This document shows positions 45,266 through 53,711 of a stretch of DNA of 64,000 bases, piece after piece. The DNA is taken from NCBI RefSeq assembly GCF_009792295.1, contig NZ_CP039934.1:326001-390000 (forward strand), given 5' to 3'. The notes beneath the pieces were generated by a model. It saw only the letters and a list, made by a program, of their open reading frames with translations, was not told the DNA's origin and did no database searches. The stretch's first letter is position 1. The number at the start of each line of letters is the position of its first letter. This stretch comes from Myroides fluvii (GTDB lineage Bacteria > Bacteroidota > Bacteroidia > Flavobacteriales > Flavobacteriaceae). Both the position numbers and the translations under genes were made by a program.

Positions 45266-48200
45266 TTATTTTTTTACTGCAAATTTGATTGTCTCTCTTT
45301 TTCCATTTAATTCAAAAACAGCTACATACATCCCTCCTTGTATTGTTTGAGGCAAGTAGATCTCTGTTTGCTCTCCTTCTATTGAAAAGGTATGAACTAA
45401 CTGTCCATTTAAATTGAATACTTGCACTGGAATTCCTCTCAATTGAACTCCAGTAACGTGTACTTCTAGGGTTGTTCGTTGTCCCAAGGTCACGGGATTG
45501 GGATACAATTGAATGACTGCTTTTGCAGCGGTTGTCTCTTCCATTGGACAAACGTGAATCTCCTCTCCTTCTGCGGTTTTAACAATTGCGTGATATACAG
45601 CTTTATGATCTAATATGGTCATAGCCCCAGCAGAGTATACTTGCTCTTCTGATATCAAACTTCCATTTTTAAACCACTTAAATCCAACGAAATTGTAACC
45701 GCCATTCGTTTTTGGATTTTTGTTAATCAACAAGGTGTTATTAAACTTTTGTACTGCAACATCGGCAAAGGCAAACGGTTTCTCAACTACAATGACATAA
45801 GTTTCTTTTACTTTTCCATTTTGTGAAACCACAGTGACCATTTGTTTGTAAATACCTGGTTTAGGTACAGCTAGTATAAATGTAGCACTAGGGGTAATTT
45901 GAGCGCCCTCATCTACAGCAATTTTCACCGCTACTGTTGTGCGTAAATCTTCACAACTCATTACATGATAAATTTCACTCTGAGGTTTGGTATACTGTTG
46001 CTCTTCAATCCAGATATCGTGTATCGTGGCATCGTTGTTTACAATGCGCAGTACTCGAGTTACAGCAGTTGCTGGATGATAATTCTTATCTCCTACTTGC
46101 GTTACAGTAACCGTAATTTCCCCTACTTTTTTAAGTGTCACCCAACCTGTTGTACTCACTTCAGCCGCTGATTGAGTACCGGCATAGGTATACGTATATT
46201 GTAAAGGTAAACCCGACGATGTGGCCGCCTGAAGTTGAAAATCTTCACTCTCGTCTAAGATTAGGGTTTCCAATTCATCAAATCGAATTTGTTGATTTGC
46301 CTTTTCTATTTTCAAAATAGCAACTAACTCTGCATTTTGATAGTTGTTTCCACCACTAATTTTTGCTTTAACTTCATAAGCTCCGACCTCTATTTTTCCA
46401 TTGTTGATGTGTTCTACAGTCACTCCTTGTGGCAATGATCCTGAAACAAAAATATACTTCGCAGTGCCGTCATACGTAAATGTTTGTCCTTCAAATTGGA
46501 TGTGTTCAATAGCTGCTTTCCCAATTTTCAAAGTCGCGCGAAGCGTGATATTTTCGTAATCATTCCCTCCTTGAACTACAGCAATAACGGTATAAGTTCC
46601 CACGGCTACCTTGTCATTACCTTGATAGGTTACACTTACACCTTCAGGTAAATTTTGTATCGTAATTTGCTTGGCTGTTCCATCGTAAACGAAAGTAGCA
46701 TCTTCAAATATTAAACCGGATAAAGCATGTCGAATTTGAAGAGTAGCTTCTAGCCTATTGTCTTCGTAGTTTAGTCCACCATGAAGCAATGCTATAGCCG
46801 TATAATCTCCTACCTCTACCTGTTGATTGCCGTCGTACGTTACACTTACTCCTTCCGGAAGTACGCCTGTAATTTCAATGGTCTTAGGTGTGCCATCATA
46901 TAAGAATGATTCATTGACAAATGTGATTCCTCTAATCATTGCTTTGGTAATTTCCAGCGTTCCTACTTCGTATTGAATATTGTAATTCACCGATTCATAC
47001 CCACTTGCTTCAACAGTATATATTCCTACGTTCACGGCGTCTATAGCAGCTCCATCATACTGTAATGTTCCGTGTAATACATTTGCCCCTTCACCATATA
47101 CAAACCCTTGATAAGTTACATTCCAGGTTGTATGTGCTCTTCCGTCATACACCTTCGTTTGATTACTTGGTAAAACCGTCAACGGAGCTCTATCTACATG
47201 CAGCGTAAATCGCACTTCTTCAGCTGGTAAATATTCGGTATTCCCAGCTTGATTAACCAGAACTTCTGTTTCTCCAGCTCCTTTTATCACAATCCTACCT
47301 CCTTCAATCGCAGCAACAGAAGTATCTGTTATTGTATAGGTCAAAGGCAATTGACTTGTGGTTTCACCTACTAGAAACGGAACATCTCCGTATATTTTAT
47401 TGACATCCTCTACCGAAATAACTTGTTCTTTTACCTTAATCGTGGTAAAGTTAATTTTTTGCCATGTAGAACAATTCGCTGCAACACGCACGTAAACGTC
47501 ATACGTTACTTCTGGAGACAATCCTTGTATTTGTTGCGTATTCGTTGCATTTTCTATTAAAGTTCCCTCTCCTTGTACAAATCCTTCTACGCCATATTCT
47601 ATTTCGAAAACAGTAACCGTAGACGCAATTTGTAGCGTTGCTGTTTCCTCTCCAATATGTTCTATATTGAGTTGAACTGGTGGACAGCGCAAAGCTTCAA
47701 TATCAATAATCACTTCTATTTCTCCATATTTTGTGGCATGCTGAACCGCAGTTGCTCTTACTTTTACCACTCCATTAGCCAGAGCAGTAACGAGCCCTTG
47801 TTGATTGACTAATGCAAATTCGGCGCCTTCAACAAGAGACCATGTCACGGTTTGACTTGCTTCAGCTGGGGTTATGTTGGCTAAGAGTTGTATTGTGCCA
47901 TTTTCGGTTGTAATCGCAGCAGGAATATTGTTTTCTGTAATCACGTTTACTGCAGTTATTTCAACAGCAGGACGTTGAATATCTAACGTATAATCCTCTA
48001 CTTGTCCCAAATAATATCCCGTCGGACAAGGAACGTTTTCTAGGTGTGCCCAGGTTGTTTCTGGATTGTGATACATACTTACCACACGCATTCGCGTTGT
48101 ACCAAGTAATGCATCCGATGGCAGTTGAATCGCTCCCGAAACTTCTCCTCTTTCTCCTTCTGTATTCGTTAAAAAACCAACTGTTACTGCTTCATTTTCT

Positions 48201-49234
48201 GAAAATTCAAAATCTTGATTGTAATCAAGGTATACCTTTACTAATAACATATCCTGTCCATCAGTTTTCCCTTTCACCGTTATGGGGTAGGTTCTACCTT
48301 GTTCAACAGGTAGTATAATAGAGGTAAAATCTTCATACAATGGCTCTGTAGCGGTATTACTTCCACTTGTCTTCGTTGTTGTACCAAACGTAACTTCATA
48401 AATGGGTAGGCTACGCGCGTTATCCGAAATTTCAGGTTGACAGTACGCTTCTGAAGTGCTTTCATCCGAAATTTGGACCGAATAGTCTTCGATCTGACCG
48501 TATTCGGCAGCTGTACATGCATCAAACTCTCCCTCTTCATAGATATACCAATTGTCCTTGATAATTCGCATGCGCGTTTTACCTAGCTCTGCATCAGCAG
48601 GAACGCGAATCTCAAACTCAACCTGAACGTCATCTTGCCCTGTAGAAGGCGAAAGTAGCCTTCGATACAATTCTGTGTGCACATCAAATTGGCCATCGTT
48701 ATTCCAATCGATAAAGACGCGAATATCGTGTTCGAAATTTCCGTTGGTATTACCTTTCACCGTTAAGGTATAGATTTCACCGCGCTGTACGTTCGCCATT
48801 AAAGACGTAAAATCTTCATACGCCGCTGCTGGAGCTACCGTCGGATTAGGTGTTCTATCAGTTTGGTTGTTCAGATTAGCAAATTGTACAAGTGTAATTG
48901 GTTCCACTCCATATAACACAGAAACATCACAGTAATCCTCCGCTACAACAGGTTCTACTGTATTCTTATATAAAGTTGTCATGCCAGCAGCATCACTTGT
49001 ATAACCGCTTACAAACAAATCTGTCTTTCCTTTGCTATATCTTGTTGCTGTGTCAGGAAACTCAAGAGCTGAATAAGTATCGTTGTTGACATTTAGTATA
49101 GTGGCATCCTCATAGAATACCGCTGAAAAAGTATGAGCTGTAAGCACGCGAAAATGCTCAGCCTGAACTGTAAAACCTCCTAACAAGCAAAGGCCTAAAA
49201 AAATAAGTGTTTTTTTAATTGTATAGATGTACAT
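45266..49234 (-). CDS. large T9SS type A surface protein with GEVED, BIG2 and MBG-like repeats
   Basis: 1322 residues. A signal peptide (TLIFLGLCLLGGFTVQA) precedes two GEVED-type domains (about 130-270 and 285-430, each ending in GQIEDYSVQI / GQVEDYTLDI). A Big_2-like Ig domain follows (about 435-525), then an Fn3-like domain with IYGDVPFLVG nearby, one MBG/YDG domain (KVYDGRAHT), and three tandem domains of about 70 residues each with the YDGTxK motif. After another beta domain comes the T9SS type A C-terminal signal (LYPNPVTLGQRTTLEVHVTG, GGMYVAVFELNGKRETIKFA). The layout is that of a multidomain adhesin. The protein is long but unbroken. Confidence 0.92.
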   Translation of the reverse strand: MYIYTIKKTLIFLGLCLLGGFTVQAEHFRVLTAHTFSAVFYEDATILNVNNDTYSALEFPDTATRYSKGKTDLFVSGYTSDAAGMTTLYKNTVEPVVAEDYCDVSVLYGVEPITLVQFANLNNQTDRTPNPTVAPAAAYEDFTSLMANVQRGEIYTLTVKGNTNGNFEHDIRVFIDWNNDGQFDVHTELYRRLLSPSTGQDDVQVEFEIRVPADAELGKTRMRIIKDNWYIYEEGEFDACTAAEYGQIEDYSVQISDESTSEAYCQPEISDNARSLPIYEVTFGTTTKTSGSNTATEPLYEDFTSIILPVEQGRTYPITVKGKTDGQDMLLVKVYLDYNQDFEFSENEAVTVGFLTNTEGERGEVSGAIQLPSDALLGTTRMRVVSMYHNPETTWAHLENVPCPTGYYLGQVEDYTLDIQRPAVEITAVNVITENNIPAAITTENGTIQLLANITPAEASQTVTWSLVEGAEFALVNQQGLVTALANGVVKVRATAVQHATKYGEIEVIIDIEALRCPPVQLNIEHIGEETATLQIASTVTVFEIEYGVEGFVQGEGTLIENATNTQQIQGLSPEVTYDVYVRVAANCSTWQKINFTTIKVKEQVISVEDVNKIYGDVPFLVGETTSQLPLTYTITDTSVAAIEGGRIVIKGAGETEVLVNQAGNTEYLPAEEVRFTLHVDRAPLTVLPSNQTKVYDGRAHTTWNVTYQGFVYGEGANVLHGTLQYDGAAIDAVNVGIYTVEASGYESVNYNIQYEVGTLEITKAMIRGITFVNESFLYDGTPKTIEITGVLPEGVSVTYDGNQQVEVGDYTAIALLHGGLNYEDNRLEATLQIRHALSGLIFEDATFVYDGTAKQITIQNLPEGVSVTYQGNDKVAVGTYTVIAVVQGGNDYENITLRATLKIGKAAIEHIQFEGQTFTYDGTAKYIFVSGSLPQGVTVEHINNGKIEVGAYEVKAKISGGNNYQNAELVAILKIEKANQQIRFDELETLILDESEDFQLQAATSSGLPLQYTYTYAGTQSAAEVSTTGWVTLKKVGEITVTVTQVGDKNYHPATAVTRVLRIVNNDATIHDIWIEEQQYTKPQSEIYHVMSCEDLRTTVAVKIAVDEGAQITPSATFILAVPKPGIYKQMVTVVSQNGKVKETYVIVVEKPFAFADVAVQKFNNTLLINKNPKTNGGYNFVGFKWFKNGSLISEEQVYSAGAMTILDHKAVYHAIVKTAEGEEIHVCPMEETTAAKAVIQLYPNPVTLGQRTTLEVHVTGVQLRGIPVQVFNLNGQLVHTFSIEGEQTEIYLPQTIQGGMYVAVFELNGKRETIKFAVKK
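46300..46930 (-). repeat. three tandem MBG-like repeats inside the adhesin gene
   Basis: Three units of about 210 bases encode repeated LYDGTxKxI ... LPEGVSVTY ... VGxYTxIAxxxGGxxYENxxLxATLxI. The DNA copies are diverged, so expansion is not recent. Boundaries approximate. Confidence 0.75.
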
Positions 49235-49865
49235 TGTGTCTGATTATATCATGATTCATTTCGTTTATTTGAAAACAATCTTGCGTTTTCTTACTTTTAA
49301 TTCATTCCTAAAACAAAACCGATTGGACATCCTTTGGGCTGATAAAAATAAAACTGATTCGGGCAAAACAAGGGTTTAAACTCCGATTTAGGGTATAAAT
49401 GATTCATATAAATAGATCGTTATAATTTCACTAACAAATCTATTTATATTAAATCTAATTAAAAACAAAGAATGATTATTTGCCGATTTTTCTATTTAAC
49501 CGTTATAAAACCAAGGTTAATTTCATTAGAATTAGACTAATTAAATTTATTGCTGTTTTATTTCGTTAATTTTCAGTCAGTCTTTATCTTGTAGTACATA
49601 GCCAATGACAAGCCTTAAGGGATTCATAGCAAACAATTCGCTCTGATGTGCTATTGAACTGAATGTTAACTCCTTTCTATAGATTAAATATCTCTTGCCT
49701 AACATACGGGAACTACCCGTTCTAACCAGTTCCCTATTCATATTAAAAAAAAGGCGTATTTTTAAGCCCATTTTGGTTACAAATAGTTCGTTTTACACTA
49801 GCTATTGACCTCAATTTTACCCTTATCAAGTATTGAAAAAAATAGGGTTCATTTAAAAGCGAATC
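49235..49865. other. 631-base intergenic region upstream of the adhesin gene
   Basis: Very AT-rich. A minus-strand TAGATTTG box at 49435-49442 is a possible promoter for the adhesin, about 200 bases upstream. A 64-codon frame at 49577-49771 on the minus strand has no recognisable relatives and is not called. Confidence 0.55.
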
Positions 49866-50174
49866 ATGAGTAAGCATTACATCACGTGTAAATATTGCAA
49901 CACAGAGAACGTCAATACAGATTATTGTACAAACTGTGGGAAAATCATCAATATTGTACTGGAGCGTCAATTGGAACAACAACGAGTAAAAGAAGAGCGA
50001 ATCCAAAAAGAACTTCAGGCCGCACCTACTCCCTTTGAAAAAGTCATCCAAAAACTGCGAAATCACTCCAATCCTATTATTCGAGTCCTCTTTTTCATTG
50101 TACATACCGTTTGGTTGATTGTTGCCACAATAGCGGCGGGGATTGCCTATCTTGTAGGCATGATTGCTGCCTGA
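49866..50174 (+). CDS. zinc-ribbon membrane protein
   Basis: 102 residues. An N-terminal zinc ribbon with two CxxC pairs (CKYCNTENVNTDYCTNCGK) is followed by a charged helix (about 30-60) and one hydrophobic C-terminal segment (about 75-100: VRVLFFIVHTVWLIVATIAA as an approximate span), so the protein is probably tail-anchored with the ribbon in the cytoplasm. Small proteins of this form are common and uncharacterised. It forms a likely two-gene unit with the next membrane protein (27 bases apart). Confidence 0.7.
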   Translation: MSKHYITCKYCNTENVNTDYCTNCGKIINIVLERQLEQQRVKEERIQKELQAAPTPFEKVIQKLRNHSNPIIRVLFFIVHTVWLIVATIAAGIAYLVGMIAA

Positions 50175-50201
50175 TCACCGCTAACGACAAAAAGACTACA
50201 T

Positions 50202-50567
50202 ATGAGAAAGGGCTTATTTTTTATTGCTTTAAGTATAGCCACTACCATCTACCTATTACAACAACTACAACAGCCTCTTCCGTTGTGGGTTAATCATTAT
50301 GTCAATGATTTTCTCTTTCTACCGCTGACACTGAGTCTTTGCTTATTTGTCGTGCGAAAAATAAAACAGGCCCCCAATCTTCAACTATCCCTGTCTTTAA
50401 TCCTGGCCGTAACGGTCTGTTATTGCATCTATTTTGAATGGTATTTACCACAGCACAATCCTCGCTATACGGGAGATTGGATCGATTGCATCCTTTATTT
50501 TAGCGGTGCTTTAGTTTTTTATCTGCTTCACAAAACCAATTCAAAAATAGTTGAAAAGAATAAATAG
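50202..50567 (+). CDS. small four-helix membrane protein, unknown function
   Basis: 121 residues with about four TM segments (LFFIALSIATTIYLL; DFLFLPLTLSLCLFVV; LSLSLILAVTVCYCIYF; WIDCILYFSGALVFYL). The loop FEWYLPQHNPRYTGDWID is conserved-looking. Some databases name similar small proteins magnesium citrate transporters on weak evidence; I do not adopt that name. It follows the zinc-ribbon gene on the same strand. Confidence 0.6.
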   Translation: MRKGLFFIALSIATTIYLLQQLQQPLPLWVNHYVNDFLFLPLTLSLCLFVVRKIKQAPNLQLSLSLILAVTVCYCIYFEWYLPQHNPRYTGDWIDCILYFSGALVFYLLHKTNSKIVEKNK

Positions 50568-50814
50568 TACGCTTTTGCTCTTCCTACGCTCACTTTTAAT
50601 CCTGAAAGATCCCCATCAGAAGAATGTTCTATGAAATTTTACTTTAAATTGATCGATACTATTCCAGGCGGATTTTCACTGTTCCCTGTTTACGGTACAT
50701 CACCAACAACTTCGTGTTATAAATAAAAATTAACATAATTAACGAACAAAAAAATAATATTAATATTAAATTCGTTTCATACTATTTTTTTTAACCAACA
50801 AAACCCCTTATAGT

Positions 50815-51789
50815 ATGAAATTAAAACAGATGTATTTTCATCATCCTTCGAGATTAGAAAACAACGAAGAGGTGATACAAAAATTTGAAAACCAAGGTGT
50901 TTCCATGAAAAAGATTCAAGAAGCACTAGGGAGAACCAATCGTTATGTGGTTCCACTTGATTCACCTGAAACTTCCCTTTCTTTGGGGATTGATGCTGCC
51001 AAAGGCGTATTAAGAGAAAGCAAAATCTCCATGCAGGAAATTGACATTATTGCTTTTGTAACTTGTACACCAGAACATCAAATTCCCAATGATTCCATTT
51101 TCATTCATCAAGCCCTACAAGGCAAACCCGACACCATGTGTTATGATATCAATGCCAATTGTATTGGTGCATTGCTCGCTTTAGATCAGGTAGCCCAATA
51201 TCTAAACAACAGCAAAACTGCACAAAAAGCCTTGGTCATCTGTGCAGAAAAGATGTCTAGCATACTGGATCAAGAAAATCCGGTAACGGCTTTTTGCTTT
51301 TCAGATTCCGCTTTCGCCTTTATCGTAGAAAAAGACGATACCGCTGCTGGATTAATTGATGTCCATTATCACACGGATAGCAGTTTCTGCAACACTGTAC
51401 TATTTCCGCCTAAAGGGCACTCCTGCTTTGCTACTGGAGAATTAACCACTTGGGATACCTCCTTTGACGGTAGTGGTAGTGTGGAATATGCAACCAGTAA
51501 AATAGAAGATTTTCTAAGTCGAAATAAGCTAACAACAGCAGATATTAGTTTATTTTTATTCTCTCAATTGTCCTTAAAAAACATTGATACTATCAAAAAA
51601 CACTTTGCACTACCCGACTACAAGGTTCCTTTCTATTCCAAAGAAATTGGATACTCTGGATCCTCCAGTCCACTCGTAGCTTTGCATCAGCATCAACAAA
51701 TTGTCCAACCCCTAAAAGAAGGGGAATATGCTCTTATTTGGACCTTAGGTGCTGGATATCAAGCGGGACTTATGTTGTGGAGATTTTAA
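50815..51789 (+). CDS. KAS III-like ketoacyl synthase with non-canonical active site
   Basis: 324 residues, thiolase fold of the FabH class. The N-terminal half has the expected RYVVPLDSPETS, DIIAFVTCTPEHQIP and nucleophile Cys116 in DINANCIGALLALDQV. In the C-terminal half the positions of the usual catalytic His (PHQAN) and Asn (GNTSA) read FSQLS (Ser250) and GYSGS (Tyr280), so only Cys of the triad remains. It may therefore transfer acyl groups, make a different bond, or be one half of a heteromer rather than act as a normal condensing enzyme. It stands alone, with no other lipid gene nearby, and has a strong terminator. Confidence 0.8.
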   Translation: MKLKQMYFHHPSRLENNEEVIQKFENQGVSMKKIQEALGRTNRYVVPLDSPETSLSLGIDAAKGVLRESKISMQEIDIIAFVTCTPEHQIPNDSIFIHQALQGKPDTMCYDINANCIGALLALDQVAQYLNNSKTAQKALVICAEKMSSILDQENPVTAFCFSDSAFAFIVEKDDTAAGLIDVHYHTDSSFCNTVLFPPKGHSCFATGELTTWDTSFDGSGSVEYATSKIEDFLSRNKLTTADISLFLFSQLSLKNIDTIKKHFALPDYKVPFYSKEIGYSGSSSPLVALHQHQQIVQPLKEGEYALIWTLGAGYQAGLMLWRF

Positions 51790-51826
51790 AAATACCCTTT
51801 AGCGTCTGCTAAAAATGAATCATTCT

Positions 51827-51859
51827 AAAACCGATAGTCAAGGACTATCGGTTTTTTTT
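51827..51859 (+). terminator. terminator of the KAS III-like gene
   Basis: AAAACCGATAGT / ACTATCGGTTTT with loop CAAGG and a run of T. Its stem is almost identical to the tRNA-Ser terminator 480 bases away. Confidence 0.88.
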
Positions 51860-52041
51860 ATCTTCTATTCCTCTGTGGCAAAGATTTAATTCTTAAAAAA
51901 ACCGAATTCACCACCCAATACAACTGGTCTAATCCTGGGGTTTCTTCTACTACTTGACTACTAAATAATGCCGATAAAATCCTAAAGATATGGGCCTGCA
52001 GAAATGCGACTAGCATTTTTATTTCCAGGATAAACGTAGGA

Positions 52042-52057
52042 GCGAATGGCCATTCGC
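52042..52057. repeat. 16-base perfect palindrome
   Basis: GCGAATGGCCATTCGC, GC-richer than the surroundings. Confidence 0.6.
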
Positions 52058-52090
52058 CCTATAACATGAATTTTATTTCAAAAGAAAAAA

Positions 52091-52138
52091 GGGATTGGAT
52101 ATCCCAAAAGGAGTAAATTAACACAAAGAAAACCGATA
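52091..52138 (+). repeat. direct repeat, copy 1
   Basis: GGGATTGGATATCCC followed by AAAAGGAG and TAAATTAACACAAAGAAAAC then CGATA. Its end, CAAAGAAAACCGAT, is the reverse complement of the plus-strand sequence at the tRNA-Ser terminator (52327-52340). Confidence 0.7.
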
Positions 52139-52183
52139 CTTCGTTGTATTTGTCTAACGAAAACATCTACGGTTTATACAAAA

Positions 52184-52232
52184 GGGATTACAGATCCCAG
52201 AGGAGGGTAAATTAACACAAAGAAAACAGATA
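52184..52232 (+). repeat. direct repeat, copy 2
   Basis: GGGATTACAGATCCC, then AGAGGAGG, then TAAATTAACACAAAGAAAAC and AGATA. It differs from copy 1 at a few positions plus a one-base shift. Confidence 0.7.
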
Positions 52233-52245
52233 AGCTACGCTTATC
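52229..52245. repeat. 7-bp hairpin
   Basis: GATAAGC TAC GCTTATC; it abuts copy 2 and is followed by CCAC and a T-run shared with the large inverted repeat. Confidence 0.5.
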
Positions 52246-52248
52246 CAC

Positions 52249-52312
52249 TTTTTTTATTTTGTAAAAGGAACGCAGAAAGCGAGCTTTCCGTTCCTTTTAC
52301 AAAATAAAAAAA
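52249..52312. repeat. 64-base inverted repeat with 24-bp perfect arms
   Basis: The arms 52249-52272 and 52289-52312 are exact reverse complements; the core is GTAAAAGGAACG / CGTTCCTTTTAC. The 16 bases between them contain a further 6-bp stem GAAAGC / GCTTTC. The right arm's A-run doubles as the T-run of the tRNA-Ser terminator on the minus strand. Confidence 0.85.
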
Positions 52313-52335
52313 CCGATAGTTACACTATCGGTTTT
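52306..52335 (-). terminator. tRNA-Ser terminator
   Basis: Minus-strand AACCGATAGT / ACTATCGGTT with loop GTA, followed by a run of T. Confidence 0.8.
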
Positions 52336-52340
52336 CTTTG

Positions 52341-52425
52341 CGGAGAAAGAGGGATTCGAACCCCCGGACCTGTTACAGTCAACAGTTTTCAAGACTGCCG
52401 CAATCGACCACTCTGCCATTTCTCC
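52341..52425 (-). tRNA. tRNA-Ser (TGA)
   Basis: 85-base cloverleaf with a long variable arm: acceptor GGAGAAA/TTTCTCC, D arm GCAGAGTGGTCGATTGCGGC, anticodon arm with loop containing TGA, variable arm GTTGACTGTAACA and T arm CGGGGGTTCGAATCCCTC. Discriminator G; CCA not encoded. Confidence 0.95.
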
Positions 52426-52456
52426 AGTAGTCTGCTCTACTTCTGTATTGCGAGTG

Positions 52457-52486
52457 CAAATATAGCGCGTTTTTTTAATTATCCAA
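52457..52486 (-). promoter_or_regulatory. consensus promoter of tRNA-Ser
   Basis: Minus-strand TTG (52486-52484), 19-base spacer, TATATTTG (52464-52457). Same layout and same start-site flank (GCACyCG) as the tRNA-Val promoter. Confidence 0.85.
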
Positions 52487-52551
52487 AAAAGAAAATTTAT
52501 TTTTTAAATAAAAAATTACCCTATACTTCCAACTACCTCTTATCTTGTTAG

Positions 52552-53688
52552 TTAATACGTAACATAATCTGTTATTTCTAAACCATATCCAATCATTCCA
52601 ACGCGTTTTTCTGGTTCAGAGTTCGTCATTAAACGAATATTAGTGATAGCTAAATCATGTAAAATTTGAGCCCCAATACCAAAATCCTTTTCATCACCTG
52701 GTAATTTCGGTGTTTCCATATCTAATTTCCCAGCCAATTGATCCTTGATAAAACTCAATCTTCTTAATAAACTAATGTTTTGTGCATCTTGATTAATAAA
52801 CAAAATAGCTCCTTTTCCTTCTTCGTTAATCTTATTAAAGGCTGCTTCTATACGCAAATCTAATTTTCCACTCAATGCATCTAGGATATCATTACTTCCA
52901 ATCATGGAATTAATACGCGTCAGAACTGCCTCATCTTCGCTCCATTCTCCTCTTGTTAAGGCGATGTGGATTTGTTTATTGGTAATTTGTTGGTAAGCAC
53001 GTAAACGAAACTTGCCAAAACGCGTTTCAATTTCGAAATCTTCTTTCTTGTCAATCAAGCTATCGTGTTTCATTCGATACGCCACTAAAGCCTCAATCGA
53101 AATAATTTTCAAATCCCATTTTTTCGCTACTTCAACCAATTGAGGTAAACGAGCCATCGTGCCATCTTCATTTAGGATTTCTACTAGAATACCCGCAGAT
53201 TTAAATCCAGCTAAACGAGCCAAATCAACCGCTGCCTCCGTATGTCCCGTACGGCGTAATACGCCACCTTGTTTTGCGATTAATGGAAAAATATGTCCTG
53301 GGCGACCTAAATCTTCTGGTTTTGTTGCATCATCTACCAACGACAAAATTGTCTTGGCGCGATCCTGTACTGAAATACCAGTAGTACAACCATTTCCGAT
53401 TAAGTCAATTGATACCGTAAATGCCGTTTGATGTAATACCGTATTGTTTTGAACCATCGGTTTCAAATCTAATTCTCTACAGCGTTTTTCGTTTAATGGT
53501 GCACAAATCAACCCACGCCCATGGGTAGCCATGAAATTAATCATTTCTGGTGTAGCCATCTCCGCGGCAGCAATAAAATCTCCTTCATTCTCACGATCTT
53601 CATCATCCACGACAATAATCACTTTCCCCGCTCTAATATCTTCTATTGCTTCTTCTATCGTATTTAACTGAATATGATTCGTTGACAT
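52552..53688 (-). CDS. ribB: 3,4-dihydroxy-2-butanone-4-phosphate synthase with GTP cyclohydrolase II-like domain lacking zinc ligands
   Basis: 378 residues. The N-terminal RibB domain (about 1-205) is complete: [63 protein letters not shown] and [13 protein letters not shown]. It makes the four-carbon unit of riboflavin from ribulose 5-phosphate. The C-terminal half is RibA-like ([20 protein letters not shown]), but at the zinc-site position, where active enzymes have CLTGD...CDC, it reads [20 protein letters not shown] without Cys. GTP cyclohydrolase II activity is therefore unlikely; a separate ribA elsewhere is expected. Confidence 0.92.
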   Translation of the reverse strand: MSTNHIQLNTIEEAIEDIRAGKVIIVVDDEDRENEGDFIAAAEMATPEMINFMATHGRGLICAPLNEKRCRELDLKPMVQNNTVLHQTAFTVSIDLIGNGCTTGISVQDRAKTILSLVDDATKPEDLGRPGHIFPLIAKQGGVLRRTGHTEAAVDLARLAGFKSAGILVEILNEDGTMARLPQLVEVAKKWDLKIISIEALVAYRMKHDSLIDKKEDFEIETRFGKFRLRAYQQITNKQIHIALTRGEWSEDEAVLTRINSMIGSNDILDALSGKLDLRIEAAFNKINEEGKGAILFINQDAQNISLLRRLSFIKDQLAGKLDMETPKLPGDEKDFGIGAQILHDLAITNIRLMTNSEPEKRVGMIGYGLEITDYVTY

Positions 53689-53711
53689 AATAAATATATA
53701 TTTGTTGTGTG

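Larger units (their letters stand above)
51790..52340. other. 551-base non-coding repeat cluster
   Basis: Between the KAS III-like gene and tRNA-Ser. No gene. It contains two near-identical terminator stems, a 16-base palindrome, a 48/49-base direct repeat in two copies, a 7-bp hairpin and a 64-base near-perfect inverted repeat, listed separately. Confidence 0.8.

Noticed and set aside
49577..49771. 64-codon minus-strand frame upstream of the adhesin
   Set aside because: No recognisable family and AT-rich; possibly a remnant but not supportable.
50631..50726. 31-codon frame before the KAS III-like gene
   Set aside because: No ribosome-binding or promoter support; too short to call.
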